A stretch of 64,000 nucleotides of DNA, taken from assembly GCA_015689705.1 (NCBI GenBank), contig WVSN01000001.1:434001-498000 (forward strand), written 5' to 3'. This stretch comes from Rhodobacterales bacterium HKCCE3408. Lineage in GTDB: Bacteria > Pseudomonadota > Alphaproteobacteria > Rhodobacterales > Rhodobacteraceae. This document shows positions 32,259 through 44,239 of the stretch, in pieces. The position numbers and the translations under genes were made by a program. Under the pieces are notes generated by a model. The model did no database searches. It worked only from the letters and a program-made list of their open reading frames with translations, and was not told the DNA's origin. Each line of letters begins with the position of its first letter. Position 1 is the first letter of the stretch.

Positions 32259-34247
32259 ATGGCCTTCCACCGCAGGGCGGGCGCGCGCTTCCAGGGCACG
32301 ATCTGGCCCGGTTTCGTCGACGCGATCACCGCGCTCCTGATGGTGATGATCTTCGTCCTGACGATCTTCATGGTCGTGCAGTTCGTTCTGAACGAGACGA
32401 TCTCGAGCCAGGACGACGAGCTGAACCAGCTCAACGCGCAGCTGAACGAGCTTGGCGATGCGCTTGGCCTCGCGCGGGGGCAGAACGCGGCGCTGGAGGA
32501 ACGGGTGGCGACGCTCGGCGCCGATCTGTCGGCGGCGCAGGCGCTGGCCGATGGTCAGATGGCGCTGATCTCGCAGCTTGGCGCCGATCTCGAGGAGCGC
32601 GACGCCCGGATTGCCGATTTCGAGGAACAGGTGGCGGGGCTTCTGGCCGCGAACCAGGATCTGACGGCCGAGCGTGACGCCACCCAGGCCGAGCTTGACG
32701 CGCAGATCTCCGAGGCCGAAGCGCTGCAACTCGCGCTCGCCCAGGCCCGGGACGAAATCGACGTCGCCGCCGAAGAGGCCCGCCGCGCAGCGGCCGAACG
32801 CGAGGCGCTTGAGGCCGTCGTCACGGAGCTGGAAAGCGAGGCAGCGGCGCGCGAGGCGACGCTGGCGCAGACGCTGGCCGCGCTTCAGACCGAGGAGGAG
32901 CGCAGCGCCACGCTCGAGGGGAACGTCTCCGAGCTGGAAGGCCAGCTGGATGAGGCCGAAGCCGCGCGGCTGGCCGAGCTTGCGGCCGCCGAAGCGCTCC
33001 GGGATCGGCTGGCCGATGCCGAAACCGCGCTGTCGGAGGAGGAGGCCGCCCGCCTGGCCGAGGCCGCGGCGGCCGAACGCCTGCGCGAGCGGCTGGAGAA
33101 TGCCGACGCGGAACTGACCGCCATGACGCTCGCGCTGGAAGAACAACGCCGCCGGGCCGAGGAGCGGCTGACCATGCTCGCTGCCGCCCGCACCGCGGAG
33201 AACGACCTGACCCGCCAGCTCGCCGCCGCCCTCGCGCGGGTCGAGGAAGGCGCGACGTCCGAGGAGGCTCTGCAGGATGCGCTCGACGCGGCGCAAGCAC
33301 GCATCGCCGAGCTCTCCGGCAGCGAAGAAGAGATCGCGCAGCTCGAACAGGCGCTGGCAGAGGCGCTCGCGGCGCGCGAACTGGCGGAGTCGGGGCTGGA
33401 ACAGGAAATGACCGAGGCCGAGCGGCAGGCCGCCCTGCTGGCCCAGGCCGAGGACGAACTGTCGCGCGCCGAGGCGCAGACCGCAGAGGACCAGCGAAGG
33501 CTGGAGGCGCTGAACCGGCAGGTCGCGGCGCTTCGGTCCCAGATCGGCCGGCTCGAGGCGATCCTCGAGAATTCCGAGGAGGCCGAGGCTGACGCGCAGG
33601 TGCAGATCGAATCCCTCGGGTCACGCCTGAACGCGGCGCTGGCCCGTGTCACCGAGGAAAGCCGCGCCCGTCTGGCCGCCGAAGAGCGCGAGGCAGCCCT
33701 GCTGGCGGCCGAAGCCGAGCGGCTGGCGGCCGAGGCCGCGCGCCTGGAAGAGGAAAACCGGGGGCTGGTGCAGGATGCCGAGCAGCTCGCCGCCGCCCGG
33801 TCGGAGTTTTTCGCGCAGCTTCGCGACATCCTCGCCGGCCGCGAAGGGGTCCGGATCGAGGGCGACCGGTTCGTGTTCTCGTCGGAAGTCCTGTTTGCGC
33901 CCGGTCAGGCCGAACTGTCGGAAGCGGGCCGCGAGCAGATCGCCAATGTGGCACAGCTCTTGCTCGACGTGTCGCAGGACATTCCCGAGAGCGTCGACTG
34001 GGTGCTGCGCGTCGACGGCCATACCGACGACACGCCCACGGGAACGGGTGGACCCTATGCGAACAACTGGGAACTCAGCCAGGCCCGCGCGCTGTCTGTC
34101 GTGCTCTATCTCATCCAGAATTTCGATTTCCCGCCCGACCGGCTGGCGGCCAACGGCTTCGGGGAATTCCAGCCCATTGCCGAGGGCGACAGCGACGAGG
34201 CCCGGGCTGCGAACCGGCGGATCGAGCTGAAGCTGACCGAGCGCTGA
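32259..34247 (+). CDS. MotB/OmpA-like partner with giant coiled coil
   Basis: 662 residues. One N-terminal membrane helix (about 22-45) preceded by Asp21 in WPGFVDAIT, the position of the ion-binding Asp of MotB/ZorB. From about residue 48 to 520 the chain is Ala/Glu/Leu-rich coiled coil with irregular repeats (EAEAARLAELAAAEAL-like). The last 134 residues (from about 529) are an OmpA/MotB peptidoglycan-binding domain: RVDGHTDDTP, NNWELSQARA and NRRIELKL. MotB and ZorB have only short linkers; this coil could span much of the periplasm. Forms a two-gene operon with the stator protein upstream. Confidence 0.88.
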   Translation: MAFHRRAGARFQGTIWPGFVDAITALLMVMIFVLTIFMVVQFVLNETISSQDDELNQLNAQLNELGDALGLARGQNAALEERVATLGADLSAAQALADGQMALISQLGADLEERDARIADFEEQVAGLLAANQDLTAERDATQAELDAQISEAEALQLALAQARDEIDVAAEEARRAAAEREALEAVVTELESEAAAREATLAQTLAALQTEEERSATLEGNVSELEGQLDEAEAARLAELAAAEALRDRLADAETALSEEEAARLAEAAAAERLRERLENADAELTAMTLALEEQRRRAEERLTMLAAARTAENDLTRQLAAALARVEEGATSEEALQDALDAAQARIAELSGSEEEIAQLEQALAEALAARELAESGLEQEMTEAERQAALLAQAEDELSRAEAQTAEDQRRLEALNRQVAALRSQIGRLEAILENSEEAEADAQVQIESLGSRLNAALARVTEESRARLAAEEREAALLAAEAERLAAEAARLEEENRGLVQDAEQLAAARSEFFAQLRDILAGREGVRIEGDRFVFSSEVLFAPGQAELSEAGREQIANVAQLLLDVSQDIPESVDWVLRVDGHTDDTPTGTGGPYANNWELSQARALSVVLYLIQNFDFPPDRLAANGFGEFQPIAEGDSDEARAANRRIELKLTER

Positions 34248-34251
34248 CGGC

Positions 34252-34725
34252 TTACATCGGCTCGAGACTGTAGTTCGCGGGATCGTAGCTTTCGTGCCCG
34301 TTCCGTCCGCCTGACATCGTGTCGCCGTAGGGCGCGGTCGAGTAGATGCCCGGCCGTCCCAGGACCTGGTAAATCCCGTCAAAGGTAAGGAAGTCCGACG
34401 TTTCCGTGCAGGGGTGGTCGGTGCAGGCCGCCAGATCGTTGCCGATGCCGCTCACGGTCAGGACCGGCGCGGCAGACGAGGTTGGATCGAGGATGATCGC
34501 GACGCTTCCGACATGGGGCAGATCGGGTCCGGCTACGCCGTCGAGCGTCACGTTGTCGATGGCGGTCACGGCGACGGTTTCGCCGTCGTCGAGCATTTCG
34601 CCCGTGACATCGGCCTCGAGCACGCTGCCGAAGGTGTAGGTGTATGTCAGCCGGAACGTCTCGGCGTCGGCAGGCGCAATGGCGACAAGTTGGGCGGTCA
34701 TTGCGATGGTGAAGGGTCTGATCAT
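34252..34725 (-). CDS. Hypothetical secreted protein
   Basis: 157 residues, not recognised. A signal peptide (1-21, ending ADA-E) is followed by a beta-rich body: FRLTYTYTFGSVLEADVTGEMLDDG, then a domain with one cysteine pair in CTDHPC that may form a disulfide, and a Gly/Tyr-rich end. There is no lipobox or sorting signal. The layout resembles small secreted proteins of the PEP-CTERM neighbourhoods but lacks the C-terminal anchor. GGGAG precedes ATG 34725. It converges on the coiled-coil gene with a 4-bp gap. Confidence 0.65.
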   Translation of the reverse strand: MIRPFTIAMTAQLVAIAPADAETFRLTYTYTFGSVLEADVTGEMLDDGETVAVTAIDNVTLDGVAGPDLPHVGSVAIILDPTSSAAPVLTVSGIGNDLAACTDHPCTETSDFLTFDGIYQVLGRPGIYSTAPYGDTMSGGRNGHESYDPANYSLEPM

Positions 34726-34855
34726 GCGACTCCCGGACTTGAGCTGTCGTTGATCGTTGGAACGCCAGGTGCGGCGAGACGTTCAAAACCGGTTCACGCG
34801 GCCCGCGGTCCGAGGAAGCCGCCTGAATCCCCGGGTCGACCGGCAGAACGCAAGA

Positions 34856-34883
34856 ACGCCGCGCTCCTTTCGAAGCGCGGCGT
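34856..34883 (-). terminator. Terminator of clpA
   Basis: Perfect 10-bp arms ACGCCGCGCT (34856-34865) and AGCGCGGCGT (34874-34883) with an 8-nt loop, 24 bp past the clpA stop. On the minus strand TTCTTGCGTTC follows, a modest U-rich stretch. Confidence 0.7.
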
Positions 34884-34906
34884 CCAATTGTCTTCGCCTG
34901 GCCGGT

Positions 34907-37240
34907 TCAGTCGGCTGTCAGAAGCGGCGGCTTCTTCGATCCGATGCGCGGCTTCGAGGGCTCCTCGATCCGCAGGTCCAGCTCGCCGTCCTTGACGCCG
35001 ACCTTGACCGTGCCGCCCTTGGCGAGCTTGCCGAACAGCAGCTCCTCGGCCAGCGGCTTCTTGATCGACTCCTGGATCACCCGGCCGAGCGGGCGGGCGC
35101 CCATCTTGTCGTCGTAGCCCCGTTCGGCCAGCCATTCGGCCGCCGGCTTCGTCAGCTCGATATGGACGTTGCGGTCCATGAGCTGTGCCTCGAGCTGGAG
35201 GACGAACTTCTCGACCACCTGAAGGATGATGTCCTTCGAGAGCGGCGCGAAGCTGATGACCGCGTCCAGACGGTTGCGGAACTCGGGCGTGAACGTCCGC
35301 TCGATCGCAGCCGTATCCTCGCCCTCGCGCCGTTCGCGTCCGAAGCCGATCGCGGCCTTGGCCTGTTCGGCGGCGCCCGCGTTCGAGGTCATGATCAGCA
35401 CGACGTTCCGGAAGTCCACCGAGCGGCCGTTATGGTCGGTCAGCGTGCCATGGTCCATCACCTGCAGGAGGATGTTGAACACGTCCGGATGCGCCTTTTC
35501 GATCTCGTCGAGCAGGAGCACGCAGTGTGGGTGCTGGTCGACGCCGTCGGTCAGCAGACCGCCCTGGTCGAAGCCGACATAGCCCGGAGGCGCGCCGATG
35601 AGCCGCGAGACCGCGTGCTTCTCCATGTATTCCGACATGTCGAAGCGCAGCAGTTCCACGCCGAGCGTGTCGGCGAGCTGCTTGGCGACCTCGGTCTTGC
35701 CAACGCCGGTGGGACCGGCGAACAGGTAGTTGCCGATCGGCTTCTCCGGCTCTCGCAGACCCGCACGGCTGAGCTTGATCGCCGAGGACAGCGCCTCGAT
35801 CGCTGCGTTCTGGCCGAAGACCACGCGCTTGAGCGAGGCTTCGAGGTCCTTGAGAACCTCGGCATCGTCTTTGGACACGTTCTTCGGCGGGATGCGGGCG
35901 ATCTTGGCGACGACCGCCTCGATCTCTTTCGCGCCGATGGTCTTGCGCCGCTTCGACTCCGCCACGAGGTGCTGCGCCGCGCCGGCCTCGTCGATGACGT
36001 CGATGGCCTTGTCGGGCAGCTTGCGGTCGTTGATGTAGCGCGCCGACAGCTCGACCGCGGTCTTGATCGCGTCCGAGGTGTAGCGGATCTCGTGGTGGTC
36101 CTCGAAATAGGGCTTGAGACCCATGAGGATCTTGATCGTGTCGTCGACCGAAGGCTCGTTCACGTCGATCTTCTGGAACCGGCGGCTGAGCGCACGGTCC
36201 TTTTCGAAGTGCTGGCGGAACTCCTTGTAGGTGGTCGAGCCCATGCAGCGCAGCTTGCCGCCCTGAAGCGCGGGCTTCAGGAGGTTCGACGCGTCCATGG
36301 CGCCGCCGGAGGTCGCCCCGGCGCCGATCACGGTGTGGATCTCGTCGATGAACAGGATCGCGTCGTCATGCTCCTCGAGTTCGGACACGACGGCCTTCAG
36401 CCGCTCCTCGAAATCGCCCCGGTAGCGGGTGCCGGCCAGCAGCGCGCCCATGTCGAGCGAGTAGATCGTGGCGCCCGACAGCACGTCCGGCGTCTGACCC
36501 TCGACGATCTTCTTGGCGAGACCCTCCGCTATGGCGGTCTTGCCCACGCCGGGGTCGCCCACCAGAAGCGGGTTGTTCTTGCGCCGGCGGCAGAGCACCT
36601 GGATGCAGCGCTCGACCTCGTGGTCGCGGCCGATCAGGGGATCGACATCACCCTTCTTCGACTTGGCGTTCAGGTCGACGCAGTATTTCGCCAGCGCGGA
36701 TTCCTTGCCGTCGCCCTCGGGCTCGGCCGCGGCTGTCGGGCCCTGTTCGGCCTCAGGGTTGGTCGCACCGGTCACCGGGCGGCTTTCGCCGTAGTTCGGG
36801 TCCTTCGCGACGCCGTGGGCGATGAAGTTGACCGCGTCGTAGCGGGTCATGTCCTGTTCCTGCAGGAAGTAAGCAGCGTTCGACTCGCGCTCGGCGAAGA
36901 TGGCGACGAGTACGTTGGCGCCCGTCACTTCGGTCCGGCCCGAGCTTTGCACGTGGATCGCGGCGCGCTGAATGACGCGCTGGAAGGCGGCGGTCGGTAC
37001 GGCCTCCGATCCCTCGACATCCGTCTCGAGCGTCGAGAGGTCGTCGTCGATGAACGCGATCAGGGTCGCGCGCAATTCCTCGATATCGACCGAGCAGGCG
37101 CGCATCACCTTCTGCGCGTCAGGCTCGTCGAGAAGGGCGAGGAGTAGGTGTTCCAGGGTCGCCAGTTCGTGCCGGCGCGAATTCGCCTGCGCGAGCGCTG
37201 CATGAATGGCCTGCTCAAGGGTGTTCGAAAACGACGGCAC
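34907..37240 (-). CDS. clpA: ATP-dependent Clp protease ATPase subunit ClpA
   Basis: Unfoldase that feeds substrates to ClpP. 777 residues: N-domain for ClpS/substrates (about 1-145), an acidic linker, AAA module 1 with Walker A GDPGVGKT (228-235) and Walker B LFIDE (296-300), AAA module 2 with Walker A GPTGVGKT (509-516), and a C-terminal small domain. No middle domain is present, which separates it from ClpB, and the N-domain fits ClpA rather than ClpC. clpS is not adjacent, although it often is in this group. A terminator hairpin follows the stop. Confidence 0.96.
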   Translation of the reverse strand: MPSFSNTLEQAIHAALAQANSRRHELATLEHLLLALLDEPDAQKVMRACSVDIEELRATLIAFIDDDLSTLETDVEGSEAVPTAAFQRVIQRAAIHVQSSGRTEVTGANVLVAIFAERESNAAYFLQEQDMTRYDAVNFIAHGVAKDPNYGESRPVTGATNPEAEQGPTAAAEPEGDGKESALAKYCVDLNAKSKKGDVDPLIGRDHEVERCIQVLCRRRKNNPLLVGDPGVGKTAIAEGLAKKIVEGQTPDVLSGATIYSLDMGALLAGTRYRGDFEERLKAVVSELEEHDDAILFIDEIHTVIGAGATSGGAMDASNLLKPALQGGKLRCMGSTTYKEFRQHFEKDRALSRRFQKIDVNEPSVDDTIKILMGLKPYFEDHHEIRYTSDAIKTAVELSARYINDRKLPDKAIDVIDEAGAAQHLVAESKRRKTIGAKEIEAVVAKIARIPPKNVSKDDAEVLKDLEASLKRVVFGQNAAIEALSSAIKLSRAGLREPEKPIGNYLFAGPTGVGKTEVAKQLADTLGVELLRFDMSEYMEKHAVSRLIGAPPGYVGFDQGGLLTDGVDQHPHCVLLLDEIEKAHPDVFNILLQVMDHGTLTDHNGRSVDFRNVVLIMTSNAGAAEQAKAAIGFGRERREGEDTAAIERTFTPEFRNRLDAVISFAPLSKDIILQVVEKFVLQLEAQLMDRNVHIELTKPAAEWLAERGYDDKMGARPLGRVIQESIKKPLAEELLFGKLAKGGTVKVGVKDGELDLRIEEPSKPRIGSKKPPLLTAD

Positions 37241-37445
37241 TGGCGTGCTCCTTTCGTTGCGCCGCGAAGCGGTTCCCGCCCCGCGACTTTGGCCTCATGG
37301 TCTTAAGGTTCGGTTTTCCAGGCCGTCTTTCAAGGAGATTTTCTTCAACAGACTGGCATCGCTGATTTGCTGATGCATCCGCGCGCAGGGAACCGAACCT
37401 GCCCGATTTCCGGGCACCCCTGAGACGGATACCGAAGAGATAGGT

Positions 37446-38210
37446 CTAGAACGCGTCTTTGCGAGCCCTGATCTCGGCAAAAACCTCGGCGTCTGCTGCC
37501 CCGACCATGCCGAGTGCAGCCTTAACGTCAGGTAAATGTGCGCGCAGAAAGGGATTCGTCGCGCGCTCCTCGTCCAGCCGGCTCGGTACGGTGGGCCGTC
37601 CGGCGGCGCGCGCGTGGCCGATTGCCTCGGCCCGGGTCCGCAAGGCGTCGTTGTCGGGTTCGATCGTGAGTGCGAAGCGGGCGTTGTTCTCGGTATATTC
37701 GTGGCCCGAGCAGATGATCGTCTCTTCGGGCAGGGCCGCCAGCTTCGACAGGCTCTCCCACATCATTTCGGGCGTGCCCTCGAACACCCGTCCGCAGCCG
37801 AGCGCCATCAGGCTGTCGGCGGTGAACGCGGCATCGGCGGCCGGGACGTGGAAGGCGATGTGTCCGACGGTATGGCCGGAGACGTCGAGAACGCGCACTT
37901 CCAGTCCGCCGATCTCGAACGTGTCGCCTTCGGACACCGCGTGATTGAGCGGGGGCAAACGCTCGGCGTCCTTCGCGTGGCCCCAGGTTGCGGCGCCGGT
38001 CGCCTCCTTCAGCTCGGCCACGCCGTCGACATGGTCCCAGTGATGGTGCGTGATCAGGATGTCGCTGAGCGTCCAGCCGCGGTCATTGAGCGCCGCGAGG
38101 ATCGGTCCGGCCTCGGGCACGTCCACCACGGCGGTCCGCCCGGTGGCATCGTCATGCAACAGGAAGGCGTAATTGTCCTTCAGGCAGGGAACGGTCACGA
38201 TCTCGGCCAT
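37446..38210 (-). CDS. gloB: Hydroxyacylglutathione hydrolase (glyoxalase II)
   Basis: Hydrolyses S-lactoylglutathione to lactate and glutathione, the last step of methylglyoxal detoxification. 254 residues: metallo-beta-lactamase fold with THHHWDHVDG (54-63; His55, His57, Asp59, His60), further ligands in DVSGHTVGH and CSGHEYTENN, and the glyoxalase-II C-terminal helical part. Divergent from a methyltransferase gene with a perfect palindrome between them. Two ChaC proteins elsewhere in the window also act on glutathione. Confidence 0.94.
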   Translation of the reverse strand: MAEIVTVPCLKDNYAFLLHDDATGRTAVVDVPEAGPILAALNDRGWTLSDILITHHHWDHVDGVAELKEATGAATWGHAKDAERLPPLNHAVSEGDTFEIGGLEVRVLDVSGHTVGHIAFHVPAADAAFTADSLMALGCGRVFEGTPEMMWESLSKLAALPEETIICSGHEYTENNARFALTIEPDNDALRTRAEAIGHARAAGRPTVPSRLDEERATNPFLRAHLPDVKAALGMVGAADAEVFAEIRARKDAF

Positions 38211-38220
38211 GGTATGCTCC

Positions 38221-38244
38221 GGTGCAGATGATTAGGTCTGCACC
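38221..38244. promoter_or_regulatory. Perfect palindrome between gloB and the methyltransferase gene
   Basis: GGTGCAGA (38221-38228), 8-bp spacer, TCTGCACC (38237-38244). It lies in the 58-bp gap between two divergent start codons, 10 bp from the gloB start and 24 bp from the other. This is the arrangement of a shared operator, or of a hairpin in the gloB leader. No family of regulator is recognised. Confidence 0.5.
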
Positions 38245-38268
38245 CTAGACTCACGAAACGGGAATGCA

Positions 38269-39036
38269 ATGCATCTGGACGTGATCGACCTGCGCCAGTT
38301 CTACTATCGGACCCGTCTCGGCCGGATCGCGCAGAAGTCGATCCGCGACCAGGTCGTGCGGATCTGGCCCGAGGCGAAGGGGCAGACGGTTGCGGGATTC
38401 GGCTTCGCCGTGCCGCTGCTGCGTCCCTACCTCGCCGATGCGCGCCGGGTGATCGGGCTGATGCCGTCCGAACAGGGCGTGATGCCGTGGCCGCAGGGGC
38501 TCGACAACCTGTCCGTCCTGACCGACGAGGAGCGCTGGCCGCTGCCCACGGGCTTCGTCGACAAGCTGGTCTGCCTGCACGGGCTGGAGACGTCCGAAAA
38601 CCCCTCCGCCGTCCTGAACGAGGCGGCGCGCGTGCTCGGACCCGGGGGGCGCGCGCTTTTCATCGTGCCGAACCGGGCCGGGCTCTGGGCGCGGCGGGAC
38701 GGAACACCCTTCGGCTTCGGCCGGCCCTATTCGCTCGGCCAGCTCGAAACGCAGCTCAAGCGCCACGATTTCGTGCCCGAGGGCCATTCCGCGGCGCTGT
38801 TCGCCTTGCCGACGCACAAGCGCTTCTGGCTGCGCTCGGCCGAGATGATGGAGACCGCCGGCCGCAAGCTGTCGAGCTATTACGCCGGCGGCGTTATCCT
38901 CGTCGAAGCATCGAAACAGGTCTACGCGCCGACCAAGCCCGGCCTGGCAGAGCGGGTGCGCCGTCCGTTGCGCGTGCTCGAGGGCACGCCCCAACCGGTG
39001 GGCATGGACCACATCGCGCGCAGCCGGGCGGAGTAA
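38269..39036 (+). CDS. Class I SAM-dependent methyltransferase
   Basis: 255 residues. The fold is of the UbiE/methyltransferase-11 type: [15 protein letters not shown] is a degenerate motif I, and the motif II-III region is [36 protein letters not shown]. The substrate is unknown. The motif I glycines are less regular than in classical enzymes, so activity should not be assumed. The close divergent gloB and shared palindrome hint at common control. A GC-rich inverted repeat (CGCAGAA...TTCTGCG, 39042-39076) lies after the stop and may end the transcript. Confidence 0.82.
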   Translation: MHLDVIDLRQFYYRTRLGRIAQKSIRDQVVRIWPEAKGQTVAGFGFAVPLLRPYLADARRVIGLMPSEQGVMPWPQGLDNLSVLTDEERWPLPTGFVDKLVCLHGLETSENPSAVLNEAARVLGPGGRALFIVPNRAGLWARRDGTPFGFGRPYSLGQLETQLKRHDFVPEGHSAALFALPTHKRFWLRSAEMMETAGRKLSSYYAGGVILVEASKQVYAPTKPGLAERVRRPLRVLEGTPQPVGMDHIARSRAE

Positions 39037-39173
39037 TCGGGCGCAGAATCGGTCGCGCGCGGCCCGGATTTCTGCGGGCGCGAGAGGCGTCAGAGCGCCG
39101 CGGCAGGGTCAAAGGCGCGCAAGCCTCTGGAAAATAAAGGGCGCCGGGGTGGAAATGTGGCTCCGTCAAACGG

Positions 39174-39202
39174 TTGCCGTATGCGGGGGGCTCTGCTACA
39201 TC
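39174..39202 (+). promoter_or_regulatory. Candidate promoter of the atp operon
   Basis: TTGCCG (39174-39179), 17-bp spacer, TACATC (39197-39202), 108 bp before the atpH start. It lies in the 274-bp gap after the methyltransferase gene, which otherwise holds no gene. The match to consensus is moderate. Confidence 0.4.
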
Positions 39203-39310
39203 CACGTCGATTTTCGGAGATGGCGGCGGCTCGAGCCGGTGCCGAGGGACAAATCGAGCCCGGGCGCTATGTGACAGCGTAAACCGGGCCAATGGACTGA
39301 AGGGGTGGAT

Positions 39311-39870
39311 GTGTCGGAATCGCAATCGATCACCACGGGTATCGCGTCGCGCTATGCGACCGCCCTGTTCGACCTCGCGATGGACGATGGCGGGCTCGAA
39401 AAACTCGAAAGCGATGCCGCGGACCTGTCCGCCGCGCTGAACGACAGCGAGGATCTCGACCGCCTGATTACCTCGCCCATCTATTCCCGTTCGGAATCCG
39501 AAGCTGCGATCGGCGCCGTCGCCAAGGCGATGGGCCTGTCGGACCTGACCGCGAACACGCTTCGGCTGATGGCCCAGAAGCGGCGCCTGTTCGTCGTGCC
39601 GGCGATGCTGCGCGCCCTGCGCGAGAAGATCGCCGCCCACAAGGGCGAGGTGACGGCGGACGTCGTCTCGGCCAAGGCGCTGACCAAGGCCCAGTCCGAA
39701 AAGCTGAGCGAGACGCTCAAGGCCGCTGTCGGCCGGGACGTGATCCTGAATGCCACCGTCGATGAACGTCTCATCGGCGGTCTCGTTGTGAAAGTCGGCT
39801 CGAAGATGATCGACACATCGATCCGCGCGAAGCTCGACGCCCTGAAGAACACCATGAAAGAGGTCGGATA

Positions 39871-39871
<1 letters not shown>
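39311..39871 (+). CDS. atpH: ATP synthase F1, delta subunit
   Basis: 186 residues; links F1 to the peripheral stalk. The N-terminal helical domain begins [17 protein letters not shown], and the C-terminal conserved block is [32 protein letters not shown]. Two GTG codons are possible; the second (39311) lies 7 nt after AAGGGG and gives the family's MSES start. First gene of atpHAGDC; its stop overlaps the atpA start by one base (TAATG). Confidence 0.94.
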
Positions 39872-41409
<1,538 letters not shown>

Positions 41410-41433
41410 AACGGCCCGAAAGGATAGAGGCAC

Positions 41434-43756
<2,323 letters not shown>

Positions 43757-43765
43757 GGAGAGCCC

Positions 43766-44179
43766 ATGGCCGACGCGATGCAATTCGACCTCGTCTCGCC
43801 CGAACGCCGTCTGGCCTCGGTCGAGGCGAAGGCCGTGCAGATCCCGGGCGCCGATGGCGACCTGACGGCAATGCCGGACCACGCGCCGATGATCACGACG
43901 CTCCGCCCCGGCGTGTTGCGCGTCGAGGCGGTATCGGGCGAGGTCACGGAGTATGTCGTGACCGGCGGGTTCGCCGATGTGTCCGGCACCGCGACCACCG
44001 TCCTGGCCGAGCGCGCTCTGCCGAAGGGCGAGGTCACGACCGAGATCATGGACGGGCTGATCGCGGAGGCGCGCGAGGCCCATGCCAAGTCGACCGACAC
44101 CGAGGTCCATGGCGTCGTCGATGCGGCGGCCAAGCTGCTGGCCGACATGGAAGCGCTGAAGGGCCACATCAACGCCTGA
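43766..44179 (+). CDS. atpC: ATP synthase F1, epsilon subunit
   Basis: 137 residues. The N-terminal beta-sandwich is intact ([43 protein letters not shown]). The C-terminal helical part is present but the classic inhibitory helix pair is not obvious. In Paracoccus and relatives the separate zeta subunit takes over inhibition; I see no zeta gene in the window. Last gene of the operon, 9 bp after atpD, followed by a strong terminator. Confidence 0.95.
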   Translation: MADAMQFDLVSPERRLASVEAKAVQIPGADGDLTAMPDHAPMITTLRPGVLRVEAVSGEVTEYVVTGGFADVSGTATTVLAERALPKGEVTTEIMDGLIAEAREAHAKSTDTEVHGVVDAAAKLLADMEALKGHINA

Positions 44180-44201
44180 CGCGGCCCTCATGTCCTGAAC
44201 A

Positions 44202-44237
44202 AAGCCCCCGTCCGGGATATCCGGGCGGGGGCTTTTT
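44202..44237. terminator. Strong bidirectional terminator of atpHAGDC
   Basis: A 13-bp stem (AGCCCCCG at 44203-44210 with CGGGGGCT at 44226-44233, plus inner TCCGG/CCGGG) with a GATAT loop, flanked by AAA on the left and TTTTT on the right. It works on both strands, and its right edge is 3 bp from the stop of the convergent RTX gene. Confidence 0.93.
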
Positions 44238-44239
44238 CG

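Noticed and set aside
31023-34247. Complete Zorya anti-phage system
   Set aside because: Only ZorA/ZorB-like proteins are present. No ZorC, ZorD helicase or ZorE nuclease gene occurs on either side, and the flanks are core genes, so a defence role is not supported.
37295-37480. Small minus-strand frame in the clpA-gloB gap
   Set aside because: The 205-bp gap could encode a 27-residue peptide (MHQQISDASLLKKIS...) from an internal ATG, but no ribosome site or conservation could be judged. More likely gloB 3' region and clpA leader.
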